From Gracilibacillus timonensis (GTDB taxonomy: Bacteria > Bacillota > Bacilli > Bacillales > Amphibacillaceae), in contig NZ_FLKH01000012.1 in assembly GCF_900086715.1 (NCBI RefSeq), forward strand, positions 806,001 through 870,000: a stretch of 64,000 nucleotides of DNA, read 5' to 3'. The notes beneath the pieces are model-generated. The model did not search any database and was not told where the DNA came from. It was given only the letters and a program-made list of their open reading frames with translations. A program made the position numbers and the translations under genes. This document shows, piece by piece, positions 9,478 to 17,929 of this stretch (position 1 is the stretch's first letter; every line of letters begins with the position of its first letter).

Positions 9478-11109
9478 TTGTTGGAAGTGAATCTACAAAC
9501 AATGCTATTTGAATTTATTGGTGGATTGGGAATCTTTTTATTAGGTATTAAATACATGGGAGAGGGCTTGCAGAAGATTGCAGGGGATCGCTTGCAATAT
9601 TTCTTGGATAAAACGACTAGTAACCCTTTTATGGGGGTACTGGCAGGGATTGTAGTAACGATATTGTTACAGACAAGTTCAGGGACGACTGTACTGACAG
9701 TTGGTTTGGTAAATGCCGGCTTTATGACCTTGAGACAGGCCATTGGTGTCATAATGGGGGCAAATATCGGAACGACGATGACCGCATTTATTATAGGGAT
9801 CGATATTCAAGAATATGGTCTGCCCATCCTTGCTGTTGGGGCATTGATGCTGTTTTTCTTAAAAAATGAGAAATTTTCCAATATTGGTTTAACCATTTTT
9901 GGTTTTGGTGCGTTGTTTTTTGGGCTTAATTTAATGGGTACGGGTTTAAGGCCATTAAGTACTTTGGAATTTTTCCATGAACTTACATTAAGTATGTCTA
10001 ACACACCGATACTCGGTGTCCTAGTAGGGGCTTTGTTCACGATGTTAGTACAAAGTTCCAGTGCTACCATTGGTATACTGCAAGGTTTGATGACAGAAGG
10101 TGCTATGGAGTTGAAAGCAGCCTTGCCGGTATTGTTTGGTGACAACCTAGGTACGACGATTACAGCGGTAATTGCATCTGTTGGTACGTCTATCGCAGCA
10201 CGAAGAGCCGCTTTAACACATGTTGTCTTTAACCTCATAGGTGCGATTATTATTGTGATATTCCTAAACGTATACACTATATTTATTGCTAATTTACAGG
10301 ATTGGTTAAATTTAAATGAGGCAATGACGATTGCCTTTGCACACGGTATATTTAATATTTCAAACACGGTTATCCAGTTTCCATTTATCGGAGCACTTGC
10401 CTATTTTGTAACAAAGTTAATTCCAGGTGAAGATGTAGTGGTGAAATATAAACCACAGCATTTGGACCCTATTTTCATTAAGCAATCCCCGTCTGTCGCA
10501 CTAGATCAAGCAAAGGCAGAGGTTATTCATATGGGGAGATATGCCTTGAAAGGTTTAGGTGAGACAAGCCAGTTTCTAAATACTAACGAACAGAAAAAAG
10601 CAGAAATGGCCTTGCAAATTGAAGGTGCTTTGAATAACCTAGATCATGAAATTACGGATTATTTAGTCGAATTATCTCGTACCAATTTTACGGAAGCGGA
10701 GAGATATAGCCATTCAGCGCTAATCAATGCGGTTCGTGATATTGAACGTATGGGTGATCATTACGAAAATATTATCGAGTTAGTCAATTACAAAATTTCC
10801 AATAAGGTAGATATTACGGAACAAGGGATGATTGATCTCGACAATATGTTTGAGTTAACGATCAGCACGGTGGATGAGGCTATTAATGCGTTAGAGAACA
10901 TGGATAGAGAAGCTGCACTTAGCGTTATTCAAAAAGAGAATGCCATTGATAAGATGGAACGTAACCTGCGCAAAAAACATATTATTCGATTGAATGAAGG
11001 AATTTGTACAGGTACAGCCGGGATCGTATTTGCTGATATTATTAGTAATTTAGAGCGTATTGGTGATCATGCGGTAAACATTGCTGATGAAGTGTTAGAA
11101 GAAAGGTAA
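9478..11109 (+). CDS. Na/Pi cotransporter family protein with PhoU-like domain
   Basis: The 543-residue product is a NptA/YjbB-type sodium-phosphate symporter. The N-terminal membrane domain (about 1-310) has two inverted PNaS repeats with the signature segments LLQTSSGTTVLTVG near residue 60 and LVQSSSATIGILQG near 190. The C-terminal part (about 345-540) is a PhoU-like helical bundle with RDIERMGDHYENI and NLERIGDHAVNIAD, which suggests regulation of transport by phosphate status. The start is TTG 9478, 7 nt after GAGAAGGG; an ATG at 9471 is in another frame. Possible PhoP boxes lie upstream. Confidence 0.93.
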   Translation: MLEVNLQTMLFEFIGGLGIFLLGIKYMGEGLQKIAGDRLQYFLDKTTSNPFMGVLAGIVVTILLQTSSGTTVLTVGLVNAGFMTLRQAIGVIMGANIGTTMTAFIIGIDIQEYGLPILAVGALMLFFLKNEKFSNIGLTIFGFGALFFGLNLMGTGLRPLSTLEFFHELTLSMSNTPILGVLVGALFTMLVQSSSATIGILQGLMTEGAMELKAALPVLFGDNLGTTITAVIASVGTSIAARRAALTHVVFNLIGAIIIVIFLNVYTIFIANLQDWLNLNEAMTIAFAHGIFNISNTVIQFPFIGALAYFVTKLIPGEDVVVKYKPQHLDPIFIKQSPSVALDQAKAEVIHMGRYALKGLGETSQFLNTNEQKKAEMALQIEGALNNLDHEITDYLVELSRTNFTEAERYSHSALINAVRDIERMGDHYENIIELVNYKISNKVDITEQGMIDLDNMFELTISTVDEAINALENMDREAALSVIQKENAIDKMERNLRKKHIIRLNEGICTGTAGIVFADIISNLERIGDHAVNIADEVLEER

Positions 11110-11116
11110 CCCACAT

Positions 11117-11144
11117 GCAGAGAGCAAGAGATCTTGCTCTCTGC
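11117..11144. terminator. Hairpin after the Na/Pi cotransporter gene
   Basis: The 13-bp perfect stem GCAGAGAGCAAGA/TCTTGCTCTCTGC has a 2-nt centre. No T-run follows, so it may act as a weak terminator or an mRNA 3' stabiliser. Confidence 0.6.
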
Positions 11145-11213
11145 AACCTATTTGTGGTTAGATGGCTGTGTTGAGCGTTTTAAGGGAATTTGACGAAAAT
11201 ATTACAAAAACTA

Positions 11214-11242
11214 TTGACTATGATAAAAGGCTGTGGTAAATT
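11214..11242 (+). promoter_or_regulatory. Sigma-A promoter of the tRNA cluster
   Basis: TTGACT (11214-11219), a spacer of 17 nt and TAAATT (11237-11242) lie 34 nt ahead of the first tRNA. The arrangement fits a stable-RNA promoter. Confidence 0.65.
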
Positions 11243-11275
11243 GTTATATGTCGCTTCAGTGATTATCGAAAACAT

Positions 11276-11350
11276 TCCACAGTAGCTCAGTGGTAGAGCA
11301 ATCGGCTGTTAACCGATCGGTCGTAGGTTCGAATCCTACCTGTGGAGCCA
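11276..11350 (+). tRNA. tRNA-Asn (GTT)
   Basis: Full cloverleaf with acceptor TCCACAG/CTGTGGA, anticodon GTT in CTGTTAA, GGTTCGAATCC T-arm and an encoded CCA. First gene of a six-tRNA cluster. Confidence 0.97.
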
Positions 11351-11354
11351 ATAT

Positions 11355-11431
11355 GGCGGTGTAGCTCAGCTGGCTAGAGCGTACGGTTCATACCCGTGAG
11401 GTCGGGGGTTCGATCCCCTCCGCCGCTACCA
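11355..11431 (+). tRNA. tRNA-Met (CAT), elongator
   Basis: 77 nt with anticodon CAT in TTCATAC, encoded CCA, and a sequence of the B. subtilis elongator tRNA-Met type (GGCGGTGTAGCTCAGCTGGC). The first acceptor pair is G-U, unlike the unpaired C1-A72 type of the initiator. Confidence 0.93.
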
Positions 11432-11440
11432 TTTTAGAAT

Positions 11441-11517
11441 GGCGATCGTGGTGAAGTGGTTAACACATCGGATTGTGGTTCCGACATGCGTGGGTTCGAT
11501 CCCCATCGATCGCCCCA
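11441..11517 (+). tRNA. tRNA-His (GTG)
   Basis: Anticodon GTG in TTGTGGT. The extra G-1 at 11441 pairs with the discriminator C, the identity feature of bacterial tRNA-His. The acceptor is GCGATCG/CGATCGC and CCA is encoded. Confidence 0.96.
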
Positions 11518-11536
11518 TTTTTATTAGAAACAGAAA

Positions 11537-11613
11537 GGACCCTTAGCTCAGTTGGTTAGAGCTATCGGCTCATAACCGATCGGTCGCAGGTTCGAGTCCT
11601 GCAGGGTCCACCA
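11537..11613 (+). tRNA. tRNA with CAT anticodon, probably tRNA-Ile2 (lysidine-modified)
   Basis: Anticodon CAT in CTCATAA with acceptor GGACCCT/AGGGTCC, A discriminator and encoded CCA. Its body (GGACCCTTAGCTCAGTTGG) resembles Bacillus tRNA-Ile2, whose C34 is converted to lysidine by TilS to read AUA, more than either methionine tRNA. The first CAT tRNA of the cluster is the clear elongator Met. The Ile2 call is made by similarity. Confidence 0.85.
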
Positions 11614-11622
11614 TACTTACAC

Positions 11623-11715
11623 GGAGGAGTACCCAAGTCCGGCTGAAGGGAGCGGTCTTGAAAACCGCCAGGGGCTTCACGGCTCGCGGGGGTTCGAATC
11701 CCTCCTCCTCCGCCA
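11623..11715 (+). tRNA. tRNA-Ser (TGA)
   Basis: A 93-nt class II tRNA with a long variable arm, anticodon TGA in CTTGAAA, acceptor GGAGGAG/CTCCTCC and encoded CCA. Confidence 0.97.
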
Positions 11716-11737
11716 TATCATACATATTATTACGTTA

Positions 11738-11810
<73 letters not shown>

Positions 11811-11815
11811 CCTTT

Positions 11816-11845
11816 AACAAGCTATTAGAAAAGCTTGTTTTTTAT
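11816..11845 (+). terminator. Terminator of the tRNA cluster
   Basis: Stem AACAAGC/GCTTGTT followed by a T-run, 6 nt after the last tRNA. Confidence 0.88.
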
Positions 11846-11985
11846 TGTCTAATAATCGCAAGCGCTATCTTTTTTGATAGATAATAAACCGTAATAGTTG
11901 CATTTTATTTCTGATATTTGATACTATTTGTCATAGAGAAGTTAATACACTTTCTTTAAAATTAAGCTCATAGGAGGAATGTAAC

Positions 11986-12597
11986 ATGGCAAACTTTACT
12001 TTACCTGAATTACCTTATGGATATGATGCTTTAGAGCCTCATATTGACAAGGAAACAATGAACATTCATCACACTAAACACCACAACACGTATGTAACGA
12101 AATTAAATGCAGCACTAGAGGGTCAAGATGATTTAGCCAGTAAATCAATTGAAGACATTCTTGCAGATCTTAATGCTGTTCCAGAAAACATTCGTACAGC
12201 GGTACGTAATAACGGTGGTGGCCATGCCAATCACAGCTTATTCTGGACTTTACTTTCACCAAATGGTGGTGGCGAACCGTCGGGTGAGGTAGCAGAAGCT
12301 ATTAACTCAACGTTTGGCAGCTTTGACAAATTCAAAGAAGAATTTGCAGCTGCAGCGACAGGACGTTTTGGATCAGGCTGGGCTTGGTTAGTGGTTAACA
12401 ATGGTAAGCTTGAGATTGTTAGTACACCAAATCAGGATACTCCAATTTCTGATGGTAAAGCTCCAATCTTAGGATTAGATGTATGGGAGCATGCATACTA
12501 TCTTAAATATCAAAACAAACGTCCAGACTACATTGCTGCATTTTGGAATGTAGTAAACTGGGATAAAGTAGAAGAGTTGTATCAAGCAGCTAAATAA
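11986..12597 (+). CDS. sodA: Superoxide dismutase (Mn/Fe type) SodA
   Basis: A cytosolic Mn/Fe superoxide dismutase that removes superoxide. All four metal ligands are visible: His27 in [12 protein letters not shown], His82 in [10 protein letters not shown], and Asp and His in [14 protein letters not shown] near residues 164-168. The Gly and Gln pattern FGSGWAWLV suggests the manganese form. The 203-residue length is normal. A strong AGGAGG site precedes the ATG. The gene stands alone between the tRNA cluster and a family-A repeat, with its own terminator. Only its relative position matches B. subtilis. Confidence 0.97.
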   Translation: MANFTLPELPYGYDALEPHIDKETMNIHHTKHHNTYVTKLNAALEGQDDLASKSIEDILADLNAVPENIRTAVRNNGGGHANHSLFWTLLSPNGGGEPSGEVAEAINSTFGSFDKFKEEFAAAATGRFGSGWAWLVVNNGKLEIVSTPNQDTPISDGKAPILGLDVWEHAYYLKYQNKRPDYIAAFWNVVNWDKVEELYQAAK

Positions 12598-12611
12598 TAG
12601 AATACCACTCA

Positions 12612-12648
12612 AGAGGTTATGACGATTGATGTCATAGCCTCTTTTTAT
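12612..12648 (+). terminator. Terminator of sodA
   Basis: A 12-bp stem, AGAGGTTATGAC/GTCATAGCCTCT, with one mismatch, followed by TTTTT. Confidence 0.9.
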
Positions 12649-12724
12649 AAGTAAAGAAAGTTAAAATCATTGATATTATAGGGTTTGTAACGATTTGACC
12701 GTGAACGAACTGGAAACCGAAGTA

Positions 12725-13510
12725 CCGATAAGATGGATTATGTTAAGTAACGAGTCCATCTATTCCATGTAGTAAAGTTGATTGTTTGTCAGTGCTAGGA
12801 AACGCTCCGGAAATAGGTTCCGCTTTCCGCGAGACAAGGCTTTAGCCTCCTCGTCAGCAAAAATCGCTTCCTGCGGGGTCTTCACACTGCGCTATTCTCG
12901 CAGGAGTCTCCACCTATTTCCTCCGCTGGGTAGTAGCACTACAATCGAATGACTGCTAGGATGAAGTGTTCCAGACACTATATTTCTGCCAATAACCAAA
13001 CCACATAACCTTTTTCTGAGAACGATTCGATCATACATTATGACTTTTATATTTGTATCCTGCTCTCCCGAAAACACATAACGATGGTCTTGCAACACGC
13101 ATAAACATAGGAAAGCACCCTTGTTATGCGTTAGTAAGCATAACGATGATATTTTAAAAGATTGTAGTACTAAAACCTTGTCACAACAGTATTTGTGCAA
13201 AATTCTCGTTATGTAATACCGGGAGTTTAGGTTGTATCACGATCCATCACGCAGCCGAAAAATCAGTTGACGATTTTCTCCTTTTGTTACCATACTCTCT
13301 CTGTATCAAGAATTTTTCATCCTTGCAGTGATAACAATTGTTGTACCTCTACCTAGCGCAGCATATTCCCAGAGCGCTCGCCTAGCATAAAAAAACGGGC
13401 AAACTCACCACTAAAGAAAGCAAATTACTTAACATAATCCATCTTATCGGCAGTTCAGTGACTACTTTGAATGGTCGATAAAGGACCGGGCGGGGTTTGT
13501 CCGATTTTCT
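12725..13510. repeat. Family-A inverted-repeat element, copy 1 (with nested insertion)
   Basis: The element is bounded by a perfect 25-bp terminal inverted repeat (12725-12749 and 13426-13450; CCGATAAGATGGATTATGTT...). Just inside, a second inverted pair starts GTGCTAGGAAACGCTCCGG (12791) and ends ...AGAGCGCTCGCCTAGCA (13388). The core includes the CGCTTCCTGCGGGGTCTTCACACTGCG stretch shared with copies at 17.2 and 23.8 kb. An extra segment of about 170 bp (13051-13236), absent from copy 2, has its own CTCCCG...CATAACGA / TCGTTATG...CGGGAG ends. A GGACCGGGCGGGGTTTGTCC hairpin follows the right end. No transposase frame exists, so this is a non-autonomous element. Confidence 0.8.
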
Positions 13511-13661
13511 TAATTCGTAAAGGACCTATCTGTTAAAGGATGAAGGAGCGCTCTAATTTTGCCAGTATCCTTATCTCCGCCAAATAAATATTCCAAAGCT
13601 TCATGCATATCTCATGGCTTCTAGTCCAAAATAAAGATTAGATTGCAGTGGGGTGTTAAAC

Positions 13662-14891
13662 ATGGAGACATTTAATAAAATAAAAAAACGAGCGATGCCG
13701 AACCGTAAAGATCTATATCTTTTGTTAACGATTGGTGGGCTGTATGCCTTAGCCACTTTTTTGTCGAATACATTTGTAAATATATATATATGGAAACAGT
13801 CTGGCGACTACATTAGTATTGCTTTATATAATCTGTTTATTTATCTCTTGCAGCCGATAGCATTTACAGTAGCGGGGAAATGTGCCAAACGTGTGGATCG
13901 TACATTGGTAATTAGAATCGGCGTATTATTCCTATCGATTTTTTATGTGATCGTTTTGCTGGCAGGAGAACAAGCTTCGGAATATCCCTATTTGTTAGGG
14001 GCGATCTTAGGTATTGGAGCAGGCTTTTATTGGTTATCCTTTAATGTATTGACTTTTGAGGTAACCGAGCCCGAATCAAGGGATTTTTTTAATGGAACCT
14101 TTGGTACCTTACAATCTTTAGGGGGAATGATCGGCCCTTTTTTCGCTGGTTATATCATTACAAGGCTTGATAACTTCCAAGGTTACAGCTTTATTTTTTT
14201 ATTGTCTTTTATCCTTTTTGCCTTAGCAATGGCTTGTTCCTTCTTTTTAACCAAACGGAAGGCAAGAGGGGAATTTCGTTTTAGACAAGTACTTCAGGAA
14301 AGAAAGAGGAACAGAAACTGGCATTTGGTTTTGATGGCACATATTTTTCAAGGACTACGTGAAGGTTTATTTCTTTTCGTAGTAGCTATTTGGATTTATG
14401 TGGCTACCGACAGTGAGCTTGCTTTGGGCTCGTTTAATTTGGTATTATCCCTCTGTTCCTTTATCGGATACTATGTGTTAACGAAAAGAATCACCGTTGC
14501 CAAACGGAAGCGAATGATCATGTGGGGAGGTTTACTGCTGTATGTTAGTGTCATTTTGTTAGTACTTCAAGTAAATTATGCCATGTTGTTATGGTATGGG
14601 GCGATCGTCGGTTTTGCTTATCCACTGTTTAATATTCCTTTCTTTTCCTTGACCTATGATGTGATAGGTAAGGCTAGAAGAGCAGGTGATTTACGGATAG
14701 AATATATTATTGTTCGAGAGGTGTTTATGAATATAGGCAGAGTATCTGCCATTTTGTTGTTTATCGTTTCGATTCTATTCATTAAGCCGACTTATGCCAT
14801 TTCTGGTTTATTATTGATTCTTGGAGCTGGTAATCTGGTTGCTTTTTTCTTTATAAAAGGAACTTACTTGGCTACTTCTAAAATGCAATAA
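13662..14891 (+). CDS. MFS transporter (YqgE-like)
   Basis: A 409-residue polytopic membrane protein with about 12 hydrophobic segments and a basic central cytosolic loop near residues 190-225 (KRKARGEFRFRQVLQERKR). This is the major facilitator layout. It precedes pbpA as yqgE does in B. subtilis. The substrate cannot be read from sequence. The start is ATG 13662, with GTGGGG 8 nt upstream; a GTG at 13653 overlaps that site. The pbpA ATG lies 51 nt after the stop, so the two are probably co-transcribed. Confidence 0.85.
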   Translation: METFNKIKKRAMPNRKDLYLLLTIGGLYALATFLSNTFVNIYIWKQSGDYISIALYNLFIYLLQPIAFTVAGKCAKRVDRTLVIRIGVLFLSIFYVIVLLAGEQASEYPYLLGAILGIGAGFYWLSFNVLTFEVTEPESRDFFNGTFGTLQSLGGMIGPFFAGYIITRLDNFQGYSFIFLLSFILFALAMACSFFLTKRKARGEFRFRQVLQERKRNRNWHLVLMAHIFQGLREGLFLFVVAIWIYVATDSELALGSFNLVLSLCSFIGYYVLTKRITVAKRKRMIMWGGLLLYVSVILLVLQVNYAMLLWYGAIVGFAYPLFNIPFFSLTYDVIGKARRAGDLRIEYIIVREVFMNIGRVSAILLFIVSILFIKPTYAISGLLLILGAGNLVAFFFIKGTYLATSKMQ

Positions 14892-14942
14892 CTGGTGAAA
14901 GATGTTATAATTAGAAGGATAGCGATGCTAAGGGGGAGCAAC

Positions 14943-17054
14943 ATGGATTTCAATCAGGCATTTAAAAAGAAATATAAAAAGCAAAAGAAAAAGAAGTCAC
15001 AGTTACCTTTTCGTTTAAATATATTATTTATTGCCGTGTTTCTAATTTTTTCATTATTGATTGTTCAATTAGGCGTTGTGCAAATTTTGAATGGGGAGGA
15101 GGCACAGCGCCAAATTGATCAGACAGAAAATACACCGACGGAAAAATCAGTGCCACGAGGTAAGTTCTATGACAGTAATTATGATCTCGTAGTGGATAAT
15201 AAGGCCGTTAAATCGATTACATATACACCGCCAAAAAATGGGGATACGGCTGATGACAAATTGAAGTTAGCGGAAGATTTGGCGAGTTATATTACGATAT
15301 ATAAGGAAGAAGAAGAACTAGAGGATGCGGTTACCGATCGTGATAAACGAGAATATTATTATTTGGAAAATACAGAAGATATACAGGACCGTTTAACCGA
15401 GGAAGAGCTAGATTTAGATCCTAGTGAAAGGTATCAAAAAGAGCTTGATGCCATAACTGAAGAGGAGATCGAAAACTTTGATTGGAATCACGACTTGCTG
15501 AATGTGATTGCGATCAGAAAAGAATTAGATGAGGCACAAGAACTTTCTTCGCACGTAGTAGTGAATGAAGGACTAACCGATGAAGAATATGCCTTAGTAT
15601 CTGAACATTTGCCGCAGCTTAATGGCATTGATGCGGTGATTGACTGGGATCGTGAGCCAGCTTTTGGAGAGACTTTTAACTCCTTTCTAGGCGGCATCAC
15701 CTCATCTGATGAGGGAATACCGCAAGATAGAAGTCAATTTTACTTGGCAAACGGCTATAAACGAAATGACCGGGTCGGGACAAGTGGATTAGAAGAACAA
15801 TATGAAAATGTCCTGCGAGGGCGTAAAGAGAAGGTGCAATATACCACATCTACTAGAGGTGAGGTGTTGAGCTCTGATGTAGTGGTAGAAGGACAACGAG
15901 GTAAGGACCTTACCCTAACTGTTGATATGGAATTTCAGCAAGCCGTCGATGAAATTGTTCAAGAAGAACTGGAAACAGCGATTAATAATCCAGCCAATAA
16001 TAACGGTTACCTTGAAGACGCCTTAGCGGTGGTGATGAATCCGCAAACGGGTGATATTCTGGCCATGTCGGGGTCGCACTATAATCGAGAGGATAAGGAA
16101 TATGAGAATCAGGCTTATCGAACGATCTATGATGCCCATGAAGTAGGTTCATCGATAAAAGGTGCCACATTGCTTGCTGGTTATCAGGAAGGAATCGTGG
16201 ATATTGGTTCAGTACTGGTGGACGAATCACTATATATTCAATCGACACCGACATTCTCATCGATTGGTGCAGCAATGGGGCCTATTGATGATTTGACTGC
16301 CCTCGAGAAATCGTCCAACGTATATATGGGAAAAATTGCGATACAAATGGCAGGTGCGACATATCAACGTAATGAGATATTGCATAATTTTGACTATGCC
16401 GCCTTTGATAAATTGAGAAGCTATTATAGTCAGTTTGGTCTAGGCTCAAGCACCGGTATTGACTTACCATACGAGGCCACTGGGTTAGCCGGAAGTGATG
16501 TGGATCAAGGGAATTTACTTTATATGGCAATTGGACAATACGATACCTATACTACTCTGCAATTAGCTCAATATGTATCAACGATCGCTAATGATGGTTA
16601 TCGGATGAAGCCGCGTCTCGTTAACGAAATTAGAGAACCAAGTGGCGAAGAAGGGGTGCCAGGCAAGGTGATCGAATCTTTTGAGCCGGAAGTAATGAAT
16701 AAGATTGATATGGATCAAAAGTATATTGACAGGGTGCAGGAAGGTTTTAGAAGGGTATACACTAGTGGAACAGCTCGAAGTTATTGGAGTGGCATTCCTT
16801 ATGAAGTAGCCGGGAAAACCGGTACAGCAGAAAGACCGCAATATAATGAAGACGGAGATAAGATTGCGGATACGGACAATCTCACGCTAGTGGGCTATAC
16901 TCCATTAGAGGAACCAGAACTTGCTTTTGCTGTTATTGTGCCAGAGAATGGAACAGAAGGTGAAACGCATAAAGCCCATCATGAGATTGGCAAGCGGATC
17001 GTTGAAACGTATTATGATATGCAAGAAGAACAATCTGAAGAAGATGAAGAATAA
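14943..17054 (+). CDS. pbpA: Class B penicillin-binding protein (PbpA/PBP2a type transpeptidase)
   Basis: A peptidoglycan D,D-transpeptidase of elongation. The 703-residue product starts with a lysine-rich cytosolic tail and one transmembrane anchor (about residues 28-52). A dimerisation domain with a long acidic insertion (about 60-300) follows, then the transpeptidase domain with S403-S-I-K406, SSN near 456 and KTGTAE near 624. The acidic C-terminus ends EEQSEEDEE. The start is ATG 14943 after AAGGGGAGCA; the frame extends to a GTG at 14895 without a ribosome site. Position and length match B. subtilis pbpA. Confidence 0.95.
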   Translation: MDFNQAFKKKYKKQKKKKSQLPFRLNILFIAVFLIFSLLIVQLGVVQILNGEEAQRQIDQTENTPTEKSVPRGKFYDSNYDLVVDNKAVKSITYTPPKNGDTADDKLKLAEDLASYITIYKEEEELEDAVTDRDKREYYYLENTEDIQDRLTEEELDLDPSERYQKELDAITEEEIENFDWNHDLLNVIAIRKELDEAQELSSHVVVNEGLTDEEYALVSEHLPQLNGIDAVIDWDREPAFGETFNSFLGGITSSDEGIPQDRSQFYLANGYKRNDRVGTSGLEEQYENVLRGRKEKVQYTTSTRGEVLSSDVVVEGQRGKDLTLTVDMEFQQAVDEIVQEELETAINNPANNNGYLEDALAVVMNPQTGDILAMSGSHYNREDKEYENQAYRTIYDAHEVGSSIKGATLLAGYQEGIVDIGSVLVDESLYIQSTPTFSSIGAAMGPIDDLTALEKSSNVYMGKIAIQMAGATYQRNEILHNFDYAAFDKLRSYYSQFGLGSSTGIDLPYEATGLAGSDVDQGNLLYMAIGQYDTYTTLQLAQYVSTIANDGYRMKPRLVNEIREPSGEEGVPGKVIESFEPEVMNKIDMDQKYIDRVQEGFRRVYTSGTARSYWSGIPYEVAGKTGTAERPQYNEDGDKIADTDNLTLVGYTPLEEPELAFAVIVPENGTEGETHKAHHEIGKRIVETYYDMQEEQSEEDEE

Positions 17055-17068
17055 GTTTAGTTAACATA

Positions 17069-17116
17069 AAACTGGTGAACAAGTGATTGAGAATCGCTTG
17101 TTCACCAGTTTTTTTA
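17069..17116 (+). terminator. Terminator of the MFS gene and pbpA
   Basis: A 14-bp perfect stem, AACTGGTGAACAAG/CTTGTTCACCAGTT, followed by seven T. Confidence 0.95.
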
Positions 17117-17186
17117 TTTAATAAGATAAGAAAGCTTGTAAAACAATAATCATTGAAATGATTTTGATCTTGAACGAATGGTGGTA

Positions 17187-17803
17187 CCGATAAGATAGAT
17201 GATGTAAAGTAAAAGGCTATTCCAAGTGATCATGTTGAACGTTTTTTATGTGCTAGGAAACGCTCCGGAAATAGGTTCCGCTTTCCGCGAGCTTGGCTCA
17301 GCCTCCTCGTCAGCAAAGATCGCTTCCTGCGGGGTCTTCACACTGCGCTTTTCTCGCAGGAGTCTCCACCTATTTCCTCCGCTGGGTAGTAGCACTACAA
17401 TCGAATGACTGCTAGGATGAAGTGTTCCAGACACTATAATTCTGCCAATAAGTAAACTGCATAACCTTTTCTGAGAACGGTTCGATCATACATTATGACT
17501 TTTATAAAATGAAGGAGCCATTTTGTAGCATGATCCATTACGCAGACGATGAATCAGTTGAAGATTTTCTCCTTTTGCTACAACGGGTCTTGGTACCTAG
17601 AACACTTCATTCTTGCAGTAACAACCATTGTTGTACGCCAATCTAGCGGAACCTATTCCCGGAGCGCTTGCTTTGCACAGATAAAACGATCAAACTCACC
17701 ACTAAGGAAAGTGGACTACTTAACATAATTTATCTTATCGGCAGTTCAGTGGCTACTTTTAGTTATTCGTAAAGGACCGGGCGAATTTTGCCCGGTTTTT
17801 CTT
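17187..17803. repeat. Family-A inverted-repeat element, copy 2 (compact form)
   Basis: Terminal repeats lie at 17187-17211 and 17717-17741 and differ at a few positions. The core from about 17255 to 17510 is nearly identical to copy 1, including GTGCTAGGAAACGCTCCGG and CTGCGGGGTCTTCACACTGCG. The insertion of copy 1 is lacking. A good terminator (CCGGGC/GCCCGG plus T-run, 17777-17800) closes the element. The sequence before it (TTTTGATCTTGAACGAATGG) is the shared border also seen at 5.1, 12.7 and 47.8 kb. No gene is present. Confidence 0.8.
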
Positions 17804-17815
17804 CATTTATTACGA

Positions 17816-17869
17816 TTTACAATATCTTAACAATCCATTAATAGTAGATTAACAATTATTCGATATGAT
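17816..17869 (+). promoter_or_regulatory. PhoP-dependent promoter of the pst operon
   Basis: Four direct repeats, TTTACA (17816), TTAACA (17827), TTAATA (17838) and TTAACA (17849), are spaced exactly 11 bp apart, which is the PhoP-box pattern TT(A/T/C)A(C/T)A-N5. A TATGAT -10 box (17864-17869) follows at a typical distance and there is no good -35, as expected of an activator-dependent promoter. Phosphate starvation should induce the operon through PhoPR. Confidence 0.85.
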
Positions 17870-17929
17870 GGGTACAGAAGCTAAGCAATACAGCTTCATT
17901 ATTATGTTAAATAATTGGGGGAAAAACAG

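Noticed and set aside
12892-13200. 102-residue open frame on the minus strand inside family-A copy 1
   Set aside because: It lies entirely within repeat sequence, spans the border of the nested insertion, and has no counterpart in the other copies.
17226-17434. Short overlapping frames on both strands in family-A copy 2
   Set aside because: They arise from the palindromic core; the same peptide strings (such as SGTLHPSSHSIVVLLPSGG) appear in copy 1 only because the DNA repeats.
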